This document shows, piece after piece, positions 8,841-18,520 of a stretch of 64,000 nt of DNA; position 1 is the first letter of the stretch, and each line of letters begins with the position of its first letter. Source of the DNA: JARRQJ01 sp963761035 (lineage in GTDB: Bacteria > Pseudomonadota > Gammaproteobacteria > DRLM01); the NCBI GenBank assembly GCA_963761035.1, contig CAVXFH010000002.1:1178001-1242000 (forward strand), given 5' to 3'. Both the position numbers and the translations under genes were made by a program. The notes under the pieces are model-generated. The model was not told the DNA's origin, did not search any database, and worked only from the letters and a program-made list of their open reading frames with translations.

Positions 8841-9716
8841 ATGTCTACAAAATATCCCGTTATTGCGGTTACCGGTTCATCAGGGGCGGGCACCACCACG
8901 GTAAAAATCGCCTTTGAGCATATTTTCCGCCGCGAAGGGATCAAGGCGGCAGTCGTGGAAGGCGACAGCTTCCACAAATATGACCGCGAGTCTATGAAAA
9001 AGGCGGTGGAGGCGGCGCGCAAAAAGGGGCTTACCCTTAGCCACTTCGGCGCGGATGCCAATCTTTTCGACGCGTTGGAGGAACTGTTCCGAACCTACAG
9101 CGATACCGGCGTCGGGCAAAAACGGTATTATGTCCATAACGAAATCGAGGCTGCCGAGCACAACTGCGCGCCCGGCACCTTCACTCCCTGGGAACCCATC
9201 CCCCCCGGTTCAGATATCCTGTTCTATGAAGGTTTGCATGGCGGCGTCGTGGCGGGCGAGGTCGATGTGTCGCAATGGGTGGACTTGCTGATCGGCGTGG
9301 TGCCCATCGTCAACCTGGAGTGGATTCAAAAGATTCATCGCGATAACAAGGAGCGCGGCTATTCGGCGGAAGCGATCGTCGAAACCATCCTGCGCCGCAT
9401 GCCGGACTATGTGCAGTTCATCACCCCGCAATTCTCGCGCACCGACATCAACTTTCAGCGGGTAGCCATCGTGGACACCTCCAATCCCTTCATCGCCCGC
9501 GACATCCCTACGCCGGATGAGAGTTTCATCGTCATCCGTTTCCGTTACCCGCAGAAGCATGATTTTCCCTACTATCTGCAGATGATCCACGGTTCATGGA
9601 TGTCGCGCGCTAACACCATCGTGGTCCCCGGCGGCAAGATGGGCTTCGCCATGGAGGTAATCCTCACTCCAATCATTCATAACATGATTGAGGCGAAGCG
9701 CCGGGCTCTCGGTTAA
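8841..9716 (+). CDS. prk: Phosphoribulokinase, class I
   Basis: Phosphorylates ribulose 5-phosphate to ribulose 1,5-bisphosphate, the CO2 acceptor of the Calvin cycle. It has 291 residues, the usual length of the bacterial octameric class I enzyme. The P-loop is at about residues 12-20 (GSSGAGTTT), followed by EGDSFHKYDR and the FYEGLHGGV segment. No RuBisCO genes are near, so the pathway genes must be elsewhere. The gene stands alone, flanked by convergent or divergent neighbours. It is the clearest metabolic marker in the window for autotrophy. Confidence 0.95.
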   Translation: MSTKYPVIAVTGSSGAGTTTVKIAFEHIFRREGIKAAVVEGDSFHKYDRESMKKAVEAARKKGLTLSHFGADANLFDALEELFRTYSDTGVGQKRYYVHNEIEAAEHNCAPGTFTPWEPIPPGSDILFYEGLHGGVVAGEVDVSQWVDLLIGVVPIVNLEWIQKIHRDNKERGYSAEAIVETILRRMPDYVQFITPQFSRTDINFQRVAIVDTSNPFIARDIPTPDESFIVIRFRYPQKHDFPYYLQMIHGSWMSRANTIVVPGGKMGFAMEVILTPIIHNMIEAKRRALG

Positions 9717-9726
9717 GCCTCCCCGA

Positions 9727-10500
9727 TCAGGCTCGCCCCCGCCACAAACGAACCAGGCCGGGGGCGGCGGCGATTAAGACCAACACGGCGATTCCCTTGG
9801 GGAGCAAATTTGCTCCCGGGAAATCCGCCCTGAAGAAAAACAACAAGCCGACGGCGCATAGTACTAATAACACCGCAATGCTCCGTTGTCCGGCAAGCGA
9901 TTCTCCCCATCGCCAGCGCGCCGCCAGGTAACTGCCTGCCACGGCGCACAACCATCCCAGCGCCGCGCCGCCCGCCACATCCAAAGGCCAGTGCACCCCT
10001 ACCACCATCCGCGATATTCCCACTCCGATGGCGATAAACAAGGCGACCGCCATTATCCAAAGACAGCGGAAATGCAGACTCAATATCCCCGCGAAGGCGA
10101 AGACCGCCGTAGTATGCCCCGAAGGAAACGAGCGCGAATGATAGGCTTGGCCAATCACGTGTATCATATCGGACGCCAATACCGCGGGGGGACGGGGCAT
10201 CGCAAAGGCATGCTTTAACAGCGGCACCGCTATCCCCGCAAGCAGCGCCGCCATAATCAAGGCCCACATCAAGGCCGGACGGCGGCCGATAAACGGCAAT
10301 GACAACGCCAATAGCACCAAGGCGTCGCCGAGCAAGGTCCAATTGGCCCATAAGGCATCGCCGGTACGGCGTCCCAGCCCATTAAACAGAAGAAACAAGG
10401 GTTCGTTGCTGTGGGTAATTAAGATGCCCAAGGTCAATGCCAACGCCACGGTGGGAACCGTGTAAGCCCGCAGTAAATTGTCATTGGATAACCTATTCAA
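9727..10500 (-). CDS. PAP2-family membrane phosphatase
   Basis: A 257-residue membrane protein with the three PAP2 phosphatase motifs: KHAFAMPRPPA, then SRSFPSGHTT, then SRMVVGVHWPLDV, with the catalytic histidines in the second and third. Hydrophobic helices surround these motifs and continue at the C-terminus. Relatives dephosphorylate lipid phosphates such as undecaprenyl diphosphate or phosphatidic acid; the substrate here cannot be told. The gene converges on prk with only 10 bases between stops. Confidence 0.88.
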   Translation of the reverse strand: MNRLSNDNLLRAYTVPTVALALTLGILITHSNEPLFLLFNGLGRRTGDALWANWTLLGDALVLLALSLPFIGRRPALMWALIMAALLAGIAVPLLKHAFAMPRPPAVLASDMIHVIGQAYHSRSFPSGHTTAVFAFAGILSLHFRCLWIMAVALFIAIGVGISRMVVGVHWPLDVAGGAALGWLCAVAGSYLAARWRWGESLAGQRSIAVLLVLCAVGLLFFFRADFPGANLLPKGIAVLVLIAAAPGLVRLWRGRA

Positions 10501-10922
10501 TAATTTCCCCTTTCCTCACGCATCCGCAACCGAATCGACAGGCCGGCCGCGAGTCCATTCATACCCTGCTTTATGGTATTCTGAAAGGCTTCTACAGATA
10601 TGATCCGCAACTCTATCAGCTAACGGCTTCAGTCGCCTTGATAGGATACATTCTGGACCGGATGAACACCCTCCAAAGATCCCTGTCAAATCGAGCGAGT
10701 CAAGCCCGCAGGACGCCGTTTACGACAACGATATGCCACAATGCCGATGCAACGCCATTTCATGACTCGCCGAATTTGTCGCTTTAAGGGCGGGGATGGC
10801 GGGCTTCCGATAAATTGCGATGGAAGGATTTTTCGTTCCTGGTTTTGCGAACAGGGTCAAGTCGCCGATGGATGTTAACAACTCCACGTTTAATTGACTT
10901 CGACTCTAAATGGAGAGATTTG
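10501..10922. other. Gene-free stretch before the envelope cluster
   Basis: In 422 bp between the PAP2 gene and the envelope cluster I see no convincing coding frame or tRNA. It must contain the promoters for both divergent units. A ribosome site (GGAGAG, 10911-10916) precedes the next gene. Confidence 0.4.
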
Positions 10923-11474
10923 ATGATGAATTCCAGAATTTTGCTATTGCTTTTCATCTTATTGCCTTCCTCTAGTTTCGGCCAGGGCGGCAATACTCCA
11001 GATCGGTTTACCATCTTGCCGGATCCGACTTTTAAAAGCCTGGATGATCAGGTGCAATCGTTGAGAAAGGACGTACTCAATTTGAGCCAGGATCTGTCCC
11101 GCCTGCAGAATAATCTATTGACACCCGCCGCGACCCAGATCAGCGTTTTCGTGTCTCTCGATGCGCAAGAGTCCATGAACATTGAAGCCATGCAACTTCA
11201 ACTGGACGACCGTCCCGTAGCGAATTACATCTACACCGCCGGCGAACAGGAAGCGCTGCGCCATGGCGGGGTACAACGGCTCTATGCGGGCAACGTCGCC
11301 GTCGGGCCCCACCGGCTCAGCGCGGCGGTCACCGGCAAGGACGCGACGGGAAATGAAAAGCGCGGTGCCGTCAACGGCAAATTCGAAAAGTCGATGGCCG
11401 CCAAATTCATCGAAATCAAGCTCACCAAGGGAGCGGCCGACACCCCGCAACTGATTCTCAAGGAATGGGAATAA
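10923..11474 (+). CDS. Secreted coiled-coil protein, first gene of the envelope cluster
   Basis: A 183-residue protein with a signal peptide (RILLLLFILLPSSSFG) and then a heptad-like segment, LDDQVQSLRKDVLNLSQDLS, consistent with a coiled coil. A beta-rich C-terminal part follows. I chose the ATG at 10923 because GGAGAG precedes it and it places the signal peptide at the N-terminus; the second ATG three bases on is equally possible. It is 13 bases before the giant TPR gene. No family is recognised; a periplasmic scaffold or adaptor role is inference. Confidence 0.72.
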   Translation: MMNSRILLLLFILLPSSSFGQGGNTPDRFTILPDPTFKSLDDQVQSLRKDVLNLSQDLSRLQNNLLTPAATQISVFVSLDAQESMNIEAMQLQLDDRPVANYIYTAGEQEALRHGGVQRLYAGNVAVGPHRLSAAVTGKDATGNEKRGAVNGKFEKSMAAKFIEIKLTKGAADTPQLILKEWE

Positions 11475-11487
11475 CGTAAGAACAGCT

Positions 11488-14400
11488 ATGGTGTTGCGGA
11501 ATAGAGCAAGGAGCGTGCGTGCGGGAATCGCGTTGATGGCCGCCGTCCTCCTCGCGATGCCCTGCGTCGACGGCGCGGCGCCCACACTCAAAGACGGGAA
11601 CGGCTTAAACAGCGCCGACGCTCAATATGCCATCGCCGATCTCGAGTACCGCGCGACGTTGTTCGACATCTATCGGCGGCGCTATTTCTCGAGCATCAAC
11701 CAACTCCTCCAAGCAAGTCGTTTGCCGCCGGGTACCATGTTTGGCGCCAGGGACGACAATGCCTTATTCGCCGGTCGTCTTAATCAGCAGCATGATCTAT
11801 CCGATTATTTGCGAACCCTCGCGGAGGGACAACTGTCCGCTACCCTGTTAAGCAGGGATGATACCGACATCATTATTGCCGATCTCTATCTCGCCACGGG
11901 CATGCCGAAAGCGGCCGAAGATTTGCTGCGCCGCCTGAGCCCCAGGTACGCAGGCGCCGCCAATCATAGCTGGCTCGCCATGGCGCGTTACTATTACCGT
12001 CGGGGTGATCTAACGCAGGCGCAGCAAGCGCTTGCCCATCTGCATGACCTGCCCAGCGGCGAGATGCAGACGGAACGAGACTCGCTTGCGGCGTTGGTGT
12101 TTCTGGGGAGTCAACGCGAGGACGAGGCCATCGCCGCATTACAGGGCCTCAGCAAGCAAGACCAAGGTGAACTGATTGCTCTTGACCGCTACAACCTGGG
12201 GCTCGCCCTGCTCGACAGGGACAGACTTCAAGAGGGGACAACCTACATCGCGAAACTTCATCAATCCGCCCCCGCCCTGCCCGTACACGATCTCGCCGAC
12301 ATCAATCTCGGTTATTTCCTGCTGGGCAAGAAGCAGCCTGATCAAGCCGCCTCTTTACTGGAGGGATACCCGCGGAGCGACGTCCTTTCCAATTATGCGT
12401 TGCTCGGCGCCGGGTGGGCGGCATCCCTCAAAGGCGACTACCGCAAGGCTTTGGAGAACTGGCTGCCATTGACGGACCGCACACCCGGTGACGAGGCGGT
12501 GCAAGAGGGAATGCTGGCGGTTCCCAACGCCTATTACCAGCTTAAGGATTACACGCGGGCATTGAATTACTACCGACGGGCCATCGACGTCTATAAGCGG
12601 GAATCATCGCGCATCGAATCCGCGCGCGGGACTATCACGGACGGCAATTACCTCGACGCGCTGCTGGCGGCCAACCCCGGCGAAAAGGAATTCAACGCGC
12701 TGTGGCACGCGGAAACATTGCCGGCATCGCCGATCTCTTCTTATCTCTCGACTACAGTGGCCAGCCATCGCTTTCAGGAAGCATTGATAAATTACCGCGA
12801 TACGCTTACCGCCCGAGAGTTGCTGGCTACATACAACCAGAATATAGACGCCTCGCTCGATCTACTGTCAAAGAAACGAGATCTGTACGCATACTGGCGA
12901 CAGCAAATTCTACTAATCAACAAAAACCTTGATCCCGCTGCGCTGCTGGCGCGGGCCGACAATATTCGGCGGGATCTTGAGCGCGCCGAGACGGATCACG
13001 ATGTAATGATGGTCGCCACTCCTGCACAAAAGGAGCTCCTGATAACCCTAAACCGGACAAATAAGCTCCTGGTCAAGCTAAAGAATTACATCGTGGATTA
13101 CGAAAATCTTCAGGCGAAATACGATCTGTTGCGCGGTTTGATGATCTGGGATTTAAACCAGCAATTCCAGTCGCGCATCGATGAAGTGAAACGGCAATTG
13201 CGGGAGATAGATGCGGAATTATCCAAGTTTCAGGTTGCTCAGTCTCCGCAGGACCGCGGCCAGGACCGGAGCGACGGCACGCAAACCGCGCAGGAAATCG
13301 CCTATAAGGACCTGCATACCAGACAAGCATCCTTAGCGGAGTCCGCGAAAAAGTTAGCCGATGCGCAATTTACGTATCTGCAAGCGCACCTCCTTCAGGG
13401 TTTGGAAGACGGCGAGAAGCGGTTAAGACTCTATGCGCGCCAGGCAAACCTCGGCATTGCCCGGACCACCGACCAACTCATCACCGCGTCCGCCGACAAG
13501 GATTACGGCCCGGCCATCGCCGCCTATCAAGCCGTTCTGGATCAAAGCGGCGAGGCGCCCTTCCGCCGCGAAGTGATGTTGCGTCTGGCATACCTCAAGA
13601 TGCAACAGGCCGACAACCTCAACGGCGGTCAAAGCGCTGGCGATCGCGGCGATGCCTTGTACGACGAGGCCATCGCCCTCCTGACACGGCACATCAAGGA
13701 CTATCCGAACGACCCGGACAGCGAGCGTATCCTATACAACCTCGCCAAGGCCTACGACCACCGCGGAGAAACGGATTCTTTACTGGATACCTTGGATCGC
13801 TTCGCCGCGAGCTACCCGCACAGCGCCCATATCGACGAGATTCAATTTCGGCGCGGAGAACTGCTCTTCTCCCTGGGACTTCCAGACCAGGCTGGCGCGG
13901 CTTATGGTGCCATCGTCGCCAACGGCTCCTCATCGCCGTTTTACGAAAGGGCCCTCTACAAGCTTGGCTGGTCTCAATATAAAGAGGGGCGATACGATGC
14001 CGCCGTTGACACCTTCCTCCCGCTGCTGGGCCATAAGCTGTCTACCGCGGCGCGGGATTCCAAAGCCACCGGCGCCACCGGGACGCGCGGTGAAGAAGAA
14101 TTGATCGACGACATTCAGCGCGGCGCCGTTTTAAGTGTGGCTCAGCTCAAAGGCGCGCAATCTCTAGCCGATTATTTTGCAAAGCATGGAGAACAAAACT
14201 ACGAGCACCTGCTCTACGAAACGCTCGCCCGGCTATACCTCGAACAGGAACGCTTCGAGGACGCGGCAAATGTATACCGAGCCTTCATCGCACGGCACCC
14301 CAATCATCCGCTGGCGCCGCAATTCGATTCCAAGGTCCTGGACGTTTATCAGCAGGGCCGTTTCTACGACTTGCTGCAAACCGCTAAAGAAGATTTCGTC

Positions 14401-16158
14401 AACCGCTATCGACCCGACGCCGAGTATTGGATCAAGAACCCCGGCGCCGACCGCGGCGACACTCTCAAGCGGGTACGGGAGTATCTGTACGAACTGGCAC
14501 GCTATTCCCACGCCAAGGACCAACGCAGTAAGGCGGCCTCCGACTATCAACGCGCCGAGCATTGGTACCGCCTCTTCCTTAAATCATTTCCCCAGGACCC
14601 GCTCGCAGCGGAGATGCATTTTCTGCTGGCGGAACTCCTCTATGAGAACCATAGCTACGGCGAAGCCGCCCAGGAATATGAAAAAGTGGCCTATGAGTTA
14701 AGGGACAAAGATAGAGCGGCGGAAGCCGCTTATGCCGCCGCGCTTGCCCATGAGAAGGTCGCCGACTCCCTCACCGGCGCCGAGCGTCAAGCCGCCGAAC
14801 GGCGAGCGTTGACCGCCCTGCTGCGATTCGCCGAAACCTTTCCCGGCGATCCCCGCGCCGCGGCGGTTCTCAGCAAAAGCGCGCAAGAATGGTTTGAACT
14901 TCATGACCTGCCGCAGGCGCAGCAGGCCGCGCAACGTCTGCTCGACCTGAAGCCCGAAGCCGACCCGGAGATGCGGCGCGCCGCCTGGTCCATACTGGGA
15001 CATGGCCAGTTCGAGGAGCAACGTTACAGCGATGCCGAGCAAAGCTACCGACAGGCGCTGGCATTGACGGCCAAAGACGATGACAAGCGCCGCGGCATAG
15101 AGGAAAACCTGGCGGCCGCCATCTACAAACAGGGAGAACTGGCACGCGCCGGCGGCGATATGCGCAACGCCGCCAAACACTTCCTGCGCATCGCCGATAT
15201 AGCGCCCAATACCGCCATCGCCGCCACCGCGCAATACGACGCCGCCGCCGCCTTGCTCGCCGTGGAGGACTGGGGCCCGGCCATCCAGATCTTGGAACGT
15301 TTCCGCGAACGCTATCCCGACAATCCCCTGCAAAAGGAACTGGCGCCCAAGCTGGCGGTGGCCTATCAAAAAACCGGCGACTGGTCCAAGGCCGCCGCGG
15401 AACTGGAGACCGTTGCCGCGCACGGCGAGACAGCGGAACTCAAACGCGATGCGGTTTGGCAGTCGGCCGACTTGTATTCGCGCGCGGGCAACACGCAGGA
15501 GTCGCAGCGTGTCTTTCGAGATTACATCCGCCGTTTTCCCGCGCCCGCCGCGGAGGCTATCGAAGCCCGGCAGCGCTTGGCCGACCTCTACGCGCAACAG
15601 AAAGATTCCGGACAGCAGCATTATTGGCTGCAGCAAATTATCGACGCCGATCAACACGCCGGCGCCGAGCGTACCGACCGGACCCGCCTCTTGGCCGGAC
15701 GCGCCGCGTTGATTCTGGCCGATGCCTATTACCCGGCCTACGCCGCCGTCAAATTGAACAATCCCTTGAAGAAGAGCCTCGCGCTCAAAAAGCAAGTCAT
15801 GGAAGAGTTGCTGGCAAAATATCGCGCCGCCGGTGAATACGGCATTGCCGAGATCACCACCGCCGCCACCTATCGCACTGCGCAGATCTACAGCGACCTC
15901 GGGCGGGCGATCCTGGATTCCGAGCGCCCCAAGGGCTTAAGCGCCCTGGAACTGGAACAGTACAATGTATTGTTGGAAGAACAGGCCTACCCCTTCGAGG
16001 AGCGGGCCATCGCGCTGCATGAAGCCAACGCCAGGCGCACCATCGAGAATATTTACGATGATGCGGTCAAAATGAGTTTCGCGGCCTTGCGCAAACTGCT
16101 GCCGGTCAGGTATGCCAAAACCGAAAAGGGGGAGGCGTATGTCGACAGGATTTATTAA
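11488..16158 (+). CDS. Giant tetratricopeptide-repeat envelope protein (1556 aa)
   Basis: The N-terminus has a signal-like hydrophobic segment (IALMAAVLLAMPCVDGAA). Helical repeats of TPR/Sel1 type run through most of the protein, clearest at about residues 130-370 and 660-1400 (for example DAEQSYRQALALTAKD, AAQEYEKVAYEL). A charged helical region at about 430-650 (KRDLYAYW, VDYENLQAKYDLL) may form a coiled coil between the two TPR blocks. The size and repeat content suggest a large periplasmic scaffold. It is cotranscribed with TPR, ExbB, ExbD and AgmX-like genes. The end overlaps the start of the next gene by 20 bases. Confidence 0.85.
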   Translation: MVLRNRARSVRAGIALMAAVLLAMPCVDGAAPTLKDGNGLNSADAQYAIADLEYRATLFDIYRRRYFSSINQLLQASRLPPGTMFGARDDNALFAGRLNQQHDLSDYLRTLAEGQLSATLLSRDDTDIIIADLYLATGMPKAAEDLLRRLSPRYAGAANHSWLAMARYYYRRGDLTQAQQALAHLHDLPSGEMQTERDSLAALVFLGSQREDEAIAALQGLSKQDQGELIALDRYNLGLALLDRDRLQEGTTYIAKLHQSAPALPVHDLADINLGYFLLGKKQPDQAASLLEGYPRSDVLSNYALLGAGWAASLKGDYRKALENWLPLTDRTPGDEAVQEGMLAVPNAYYQLKDYTRALNYYRRAIDVYKRESSRIESARGTITDGNYLDALLAANPGEKEFNALWHAETLPASPISSYLSTTVASHRFQEALINYRDTLTARELLATYNQNIDASLDLLSKKRDLYAYWRQQILLINKNLDPAALLARADNIRRDLERAETDHDVMMVATPAQKELLITLNRTNKLLVKLKNYIVDYENLQAKYDLLRGLMIWDLNQQFQSRIDEVKRQLREIDAELSKFQVAQSPQDRGQDRSDGTQTAQEIAYKDLHTRQASLAESAKKLADAQFTYLQAHLLQGLEDGEKRLRLYARQANLGIARTTDQLITASADKDYGPAIAAYQAVLDQSGEAPFRREVMLRLAYLKMQQADNLNGGQSAGDRGDALYDEAIALLTRHIKDYPNDPDSERILYNLAKAYDHRGETDSLLDTLDRFAASYPHSAHIDEIQFRRGELLFSLGLPDQAGAAYGAIVANGSSSPFYERALYKLGWSQYKEGRYDAAVDTFLPLLGHKLSTAARDSKATGATGTRGEEELIDDIQRGAVLSVAQLKGAQSLADYFAKHGEQNYEHLLYETLARLYLEQERFEDAANVYRAFIARHPNHPLAPQFDSKVLDVYQQGRFYDLLQTAKEDFVNRYRPDAEYWIKNPGADRGDTLKRVREYLYELARYSHAKDQRSKAASDYQRAEHWYRLFLKSFPQDPLAAEMHFLLAELLYENHSYGEAAQEYEKVAYELRDKDRAAEAAYAAALAHEKVADSLTGAERQAAERRALTALLRFAETFPGDPRAAAVLSKSAQEWFELHDLPQAQQAAQRLLDLKPEADPEMRRAAWSILGHGQFEEQRYSDAEQSYRQALALTAKDDDKRRGIEENLAAAIYKQGELARAGGDMRNAAKHFLRIADIAPNTAIAATAQYDAAAALLAVEDWGPAIQILERFRERYPDNPLQKELAPKLAVAYQKTGDWSKAAAELETVAAHGETAELKRDAVWQSADLYSRAGNTQESQRVFRDYIRRFPAPAAEAIEARQRLADLYAQQKDSGQQHYWLQQIIDADQHAGAERTDRTRLLAGRAALILADAYYPAYAAVKLNNPLKKSLALKKQVMEELLAKYRAAGEYGIAEITTAATYRTAQIYSDLGRAILDSERPKGLSALELEQYNVLLEEQAYPFEERAIALHEANARRTIENIYDDAVKMSFAALRKLLPVRYAKTEKGEAYVDRIY

Positions 16159-16798
16159 ACTCCGCGCTGCTCTACTCTTTTCGCTGGCCGCGGCACTGGC
16201 CGCTTGCAGTGCGCCCATGCCGGCGCCGCCGTCCATCCCGGCGCCGGCGAAACCCGCGGCGGCAGCACCGCCGGTACCGGCCGCCGCCGTCGGCGCCGAA
16301 CCCAGCGAGGCCGTGAAGGATCAATTCGCAAAAGCTGTGGACGCCATGAAGGCCGGCAAGGACGACCAGGCGATAAGTTTATTCACCGACATCGCCAAAC
16401 AGAATCCACAACTGGCCAGCCCCTACACCAATCTCGGCGTCCTGTTTTATCGCCAGAAACGGCTGGCGGAAGCGGAGGCGGCGCTCAAGGAGGCATTGCA
16501 ACGCGACGGGAAGGATTATGTAGCCGCCAATTATATGGGAATGACGTACCGCGCCTTAGGCCGCTTTAGCGACGCCCGCTCGGCCTACGAACAGGCGCTC
16601 ACCGCTAAACCCGACTACGCCTACGCCCACCTTAATCTGGCAATACTTTACGACCTGTACCTCGGCGATCTGACTAAGGCACTCGATCATTATCAACAAT
16701 ACCGACAGCTCGTCGGCGATACCGACCCCCAGCTCGCCGGCTGGCTGACGGATTTGGAGCAACGCATGAAAACCGCCGGAGGCTCGGCCAAACCATGA
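16139..16798 (+). CDS. TPR lipoprotein
   Basis: A 219-residue protein with a lipobox (LAAALAAC) and a proline/alanine-rich linker, followed by at least three TPR units (LASPYTNLGVLFYRQKRLAE, YVAANYMGMTYRALGRF, YAYAHLNLAILYDL). I start it at the ATG at 16139 because GGGGGAGG stands just before it; an in-frame ATG 27 bases upstream lacks a signal-peptide-like start. It overlaps the giant TPR gene and its stop overlaps the next start (ATGA). Probably anchored in the outer membrane as part of the same machine. Confidence 0.86.
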   Translation: MSTGFIKLRAALLFSLAAALAACSAPMPAPPSIPAPAKPAAAAPPVPAAAVGAEPSEAVKDQFAKAVDAMKAGKDDQAISLFTDIAKQNPQLASPYTNLGVLFYRQKRLAEAEAALKEALQRDGKDYVAANYMGMTYRALGRFSDARSAYEQALTAKPDYAYAHLNLAILYDLYLGDLTKALDHYQQYRQLVGDTDPQLAGWLTDLEQRMKTAGGSAKP

Positions 16799-17091
16799 AC
16801 CGATCACTACGCATCGCGGCATTAGGCATCGCGTTATCCTGCGGCCTGGCGCAGGCCGAAGAGCGTCTGCAATTGGACAAAACCACCATCCTCGGCAATC
16901 GCGAATTACCCAGGGTGACCTTCGTGGTACCGTGGCGTGATGTGCCCGGCGCCATCCCCGCGTGGCAACCCGGCCCCCCGTCGCAGCCTTTCGTGACGCC
17001 GCTGGACCGCGAGCTTTACCACCGGAAGCTGGACTATCTAAGACAGCTCAATAATCCGCAGGGTGGCGAAAAGCCACGGCAAAGCCAATGA
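16795..17091 (+). CDS. Small secreted protein of the envelope cluster
   Basis: A 98-residue protein with a signal peptide (IAALGIALSCGLAQAEE) and a proline-rich mature part containing VTFVVPWRDVPGAIPAW. It begins inside the stop of the TPR lipoprotein gene (ATGA overlap), so translation is probably coupled. I recognise no family. Short secreted proteins of this kind often accompany ExbB/ExbD/TPR clusters; its function is unknown. Confidence 0.75.
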   Translation: MNRSLRIAALGIALSCGLAQAEERLQLDKTTILGNRELPRVTFVVPWRDVPGAIPAWQPGPPSQPFVTPLDRELYHRKLDYLRQLNNPQGGEKPRQSQ

Positions 17092-17366
17092 TCGCCGCAC
17101 CAAGACCGATATTTTTTGTGATGCCATTCCGGCGCAAGCCGGAAACCTGCGCTTACAATCCGTTGATCGCCGGCTCCCGGGTATTTGCTTCACTGCTCCA
17201 GGGCGCGAAGCAATTGTTAGAACTTGGTTTTGTTAACAATTTTTCCAGACGAGTCGTTAATGATGCTATCGCAGCGACGAGCAAGCATGCGGCGGCGCGC
17301 GGCCTTGGGCGACGGCACCCGCCAGCGCCAGGATCCGAGATTATTTAGCAACGCGAGGAGATTGAC

Positions 17367-18020
17367 ATGGGAAGTATCGAGACAATTGTTCGCTTTATTC
17401 AGGAGGGGGGGTTCTTCATGTACCCCATTATCCTGGTCTTGGCCTTGGGCCTCGCCATCGCCGTCGAACGATTCATTTATCTAAGCTACAGCAAGCGGTC
17501 CAATCTTAGAACCTGGGAGGAAATGCTGCCTCTGATAGAGAAAGGAAGTTTCAAGCAGGCAATAACCGCTGCCACGAATTCCACAACGGCAGTTGGCAAG
17601 ATACTGGCCTATGGCCTGACCCGCCTCACCTCGACGCGCCGCCGCACCGATGTCGAAACCGCCATGGAAGAAGGATTGATGGAAATGGTGCCGCGCCTCG
17701 AGAAACGTACCCACTACCTAGCCACATTCGCCAATATCGCTACCCTGCTGGGCCTGCTCGGTACCATCATCGGCCTGATTCAGGCCTTCACGGCCGTGGC
17801 CAACGCCGACCCGGCGCAAAAGGCCGAGTTACTTTCGTCCAGCATCTCGGTGGCCATGAATACCACGGCGCTGGGATTGATCGTGGCCATCCCCCTGTTG
17901 CTGCTCTATTCGTTCCTGCAGACCAAGACCACGGAACTGGTGGACAGTCTGGAAATGGCCGCCGTGAAGTTTCTCAATATCATCATCGAGCATCAGAGCA
18001 AGGAAACCAATCAGGGATGA
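17367..18020 (+). CDS. MotA/TolQ/ExbB proton channel family protein
   Basis: The 217-residue protein has the ExbB/TolQ plan: one N-terminal membrane helix (FMYPIILVLALGLAIAVERF), a cytoplasmic stretch, and two C-terminal helices (ATFANIATLLGLLGTIIGLI and ISVAMNTTALGLIVAIPLLL) that carry the conserved glycine- and threonine-rich pore motifs. Such proteins form pentamers that let protons through to drive ExbD and a TonB-like partner. A GAGGAG ribosome site precedes the ATG. The stop overlaps the first exbD. The gap of 275 bp upstream holds no gene and may contain a second promoter. Confidence 0.93.
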   Translation: MGSIETIVRFIQEGGFFMYPIILVLALGLAIAVERFIYLSYSKRSNLRTWEEMLPLIEKGSFKQAITAATNSTTAVGKILAYGLTRLTSTRRRTDVETAMEEGLMEMVPRLEKRTHYLATFANIATLLGLLGTIIGLIQAFTAVANADPAQKAELLSSSISVAMNTTALGLIVAIPLLLLYSFLQTKTTELVDSLEMAAVKFLNIIIEHQSKETNQG

Positions 18021-18520
18021 GAAAGAAGTTCCACCGCCGTTCGCTGTCCGCTCCCGAGCTGGACATCACCGCCTTCATGAATTTGATGGTGGTGTTGGTG
18101 CCGTTTCTGCTCATCACCGCGGTGTTTTCCCATATCAGCATCCTGGAACTGAACATCCCTCCGGCCCTGGAAAACACGGCGATCCCCGCCGAGGCCCTGC
18201 AACTGGAGATCACCATCCGCAAGGAGTCCGTGGAGGTGGGCGATCGCGATCACGGCATGATCCGCCGCATCGACAAACAGAACGGCCAATACGACTACAA
18301 GACCCTCAGCGAAGTGCTGCAACAAATCAAGGCGCGCTTTCCCGACAAAACGGCGGCCACCATTCTGGCTGAGGCCGATGTGCCTTATGAAGTGCTCATA
18401 CATGTCATGGACGCTACGCGCGCCGTGCCGGTTTTCGAATCGGGTTCGGTCGTTCAGGCGGAACTGTTTCCGGACATATCGATCGGCGACGCGCCCCGCC
18501 CCGCGGAGCAAACACCATGA
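18017..18520 (+). CDS. ExbD/TolR family protein, first paralogue (Asn at the usual Asp position)
   Basis: A 167-residue protein with a short cytoplasmic N-terminus, one membrane helix (LMVVLVPFLLITAVF) and a periplasmic domain. ExbD, TolR and MotB proteins normally have a protonatable Asp near the start of the helix (FIDVML in ExbD); here the matching position is Asn22 (ITAFMNLMVV). Asp16 lies earlier, outside the predicted helix. The gene overlaps both neighbours. It may act as the non-protonatable half of a mixed ExbD dimer, which is inference. Confidence 0.88.
   Translation: MRKKFHRRSLSAPELDITAFMNLMVVLVPFLLITAVFSHISILELNIPPALENTAIPAEALQLEITIRKESVEVGDRDHGMIRRIDKQNGQYDYKTLSEVLQQIKARFPDKTAATILAEADVPYEVLIHVMDATRAVPVFESGSVVQAELFPDISIGDAPRPAEQTP

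Noticed and set aside
10501..10922. Possible tRNA or small RNA in the gap
   Set aside because: No cloverleaf-compatible arms or conserved T-loop seen.
14698..15795. Long open frame antisense to the TPR gene (365 codons)
   Set aside because: A by-product of high GC and alanine-rich coding on the other strand; no protein features of its own.
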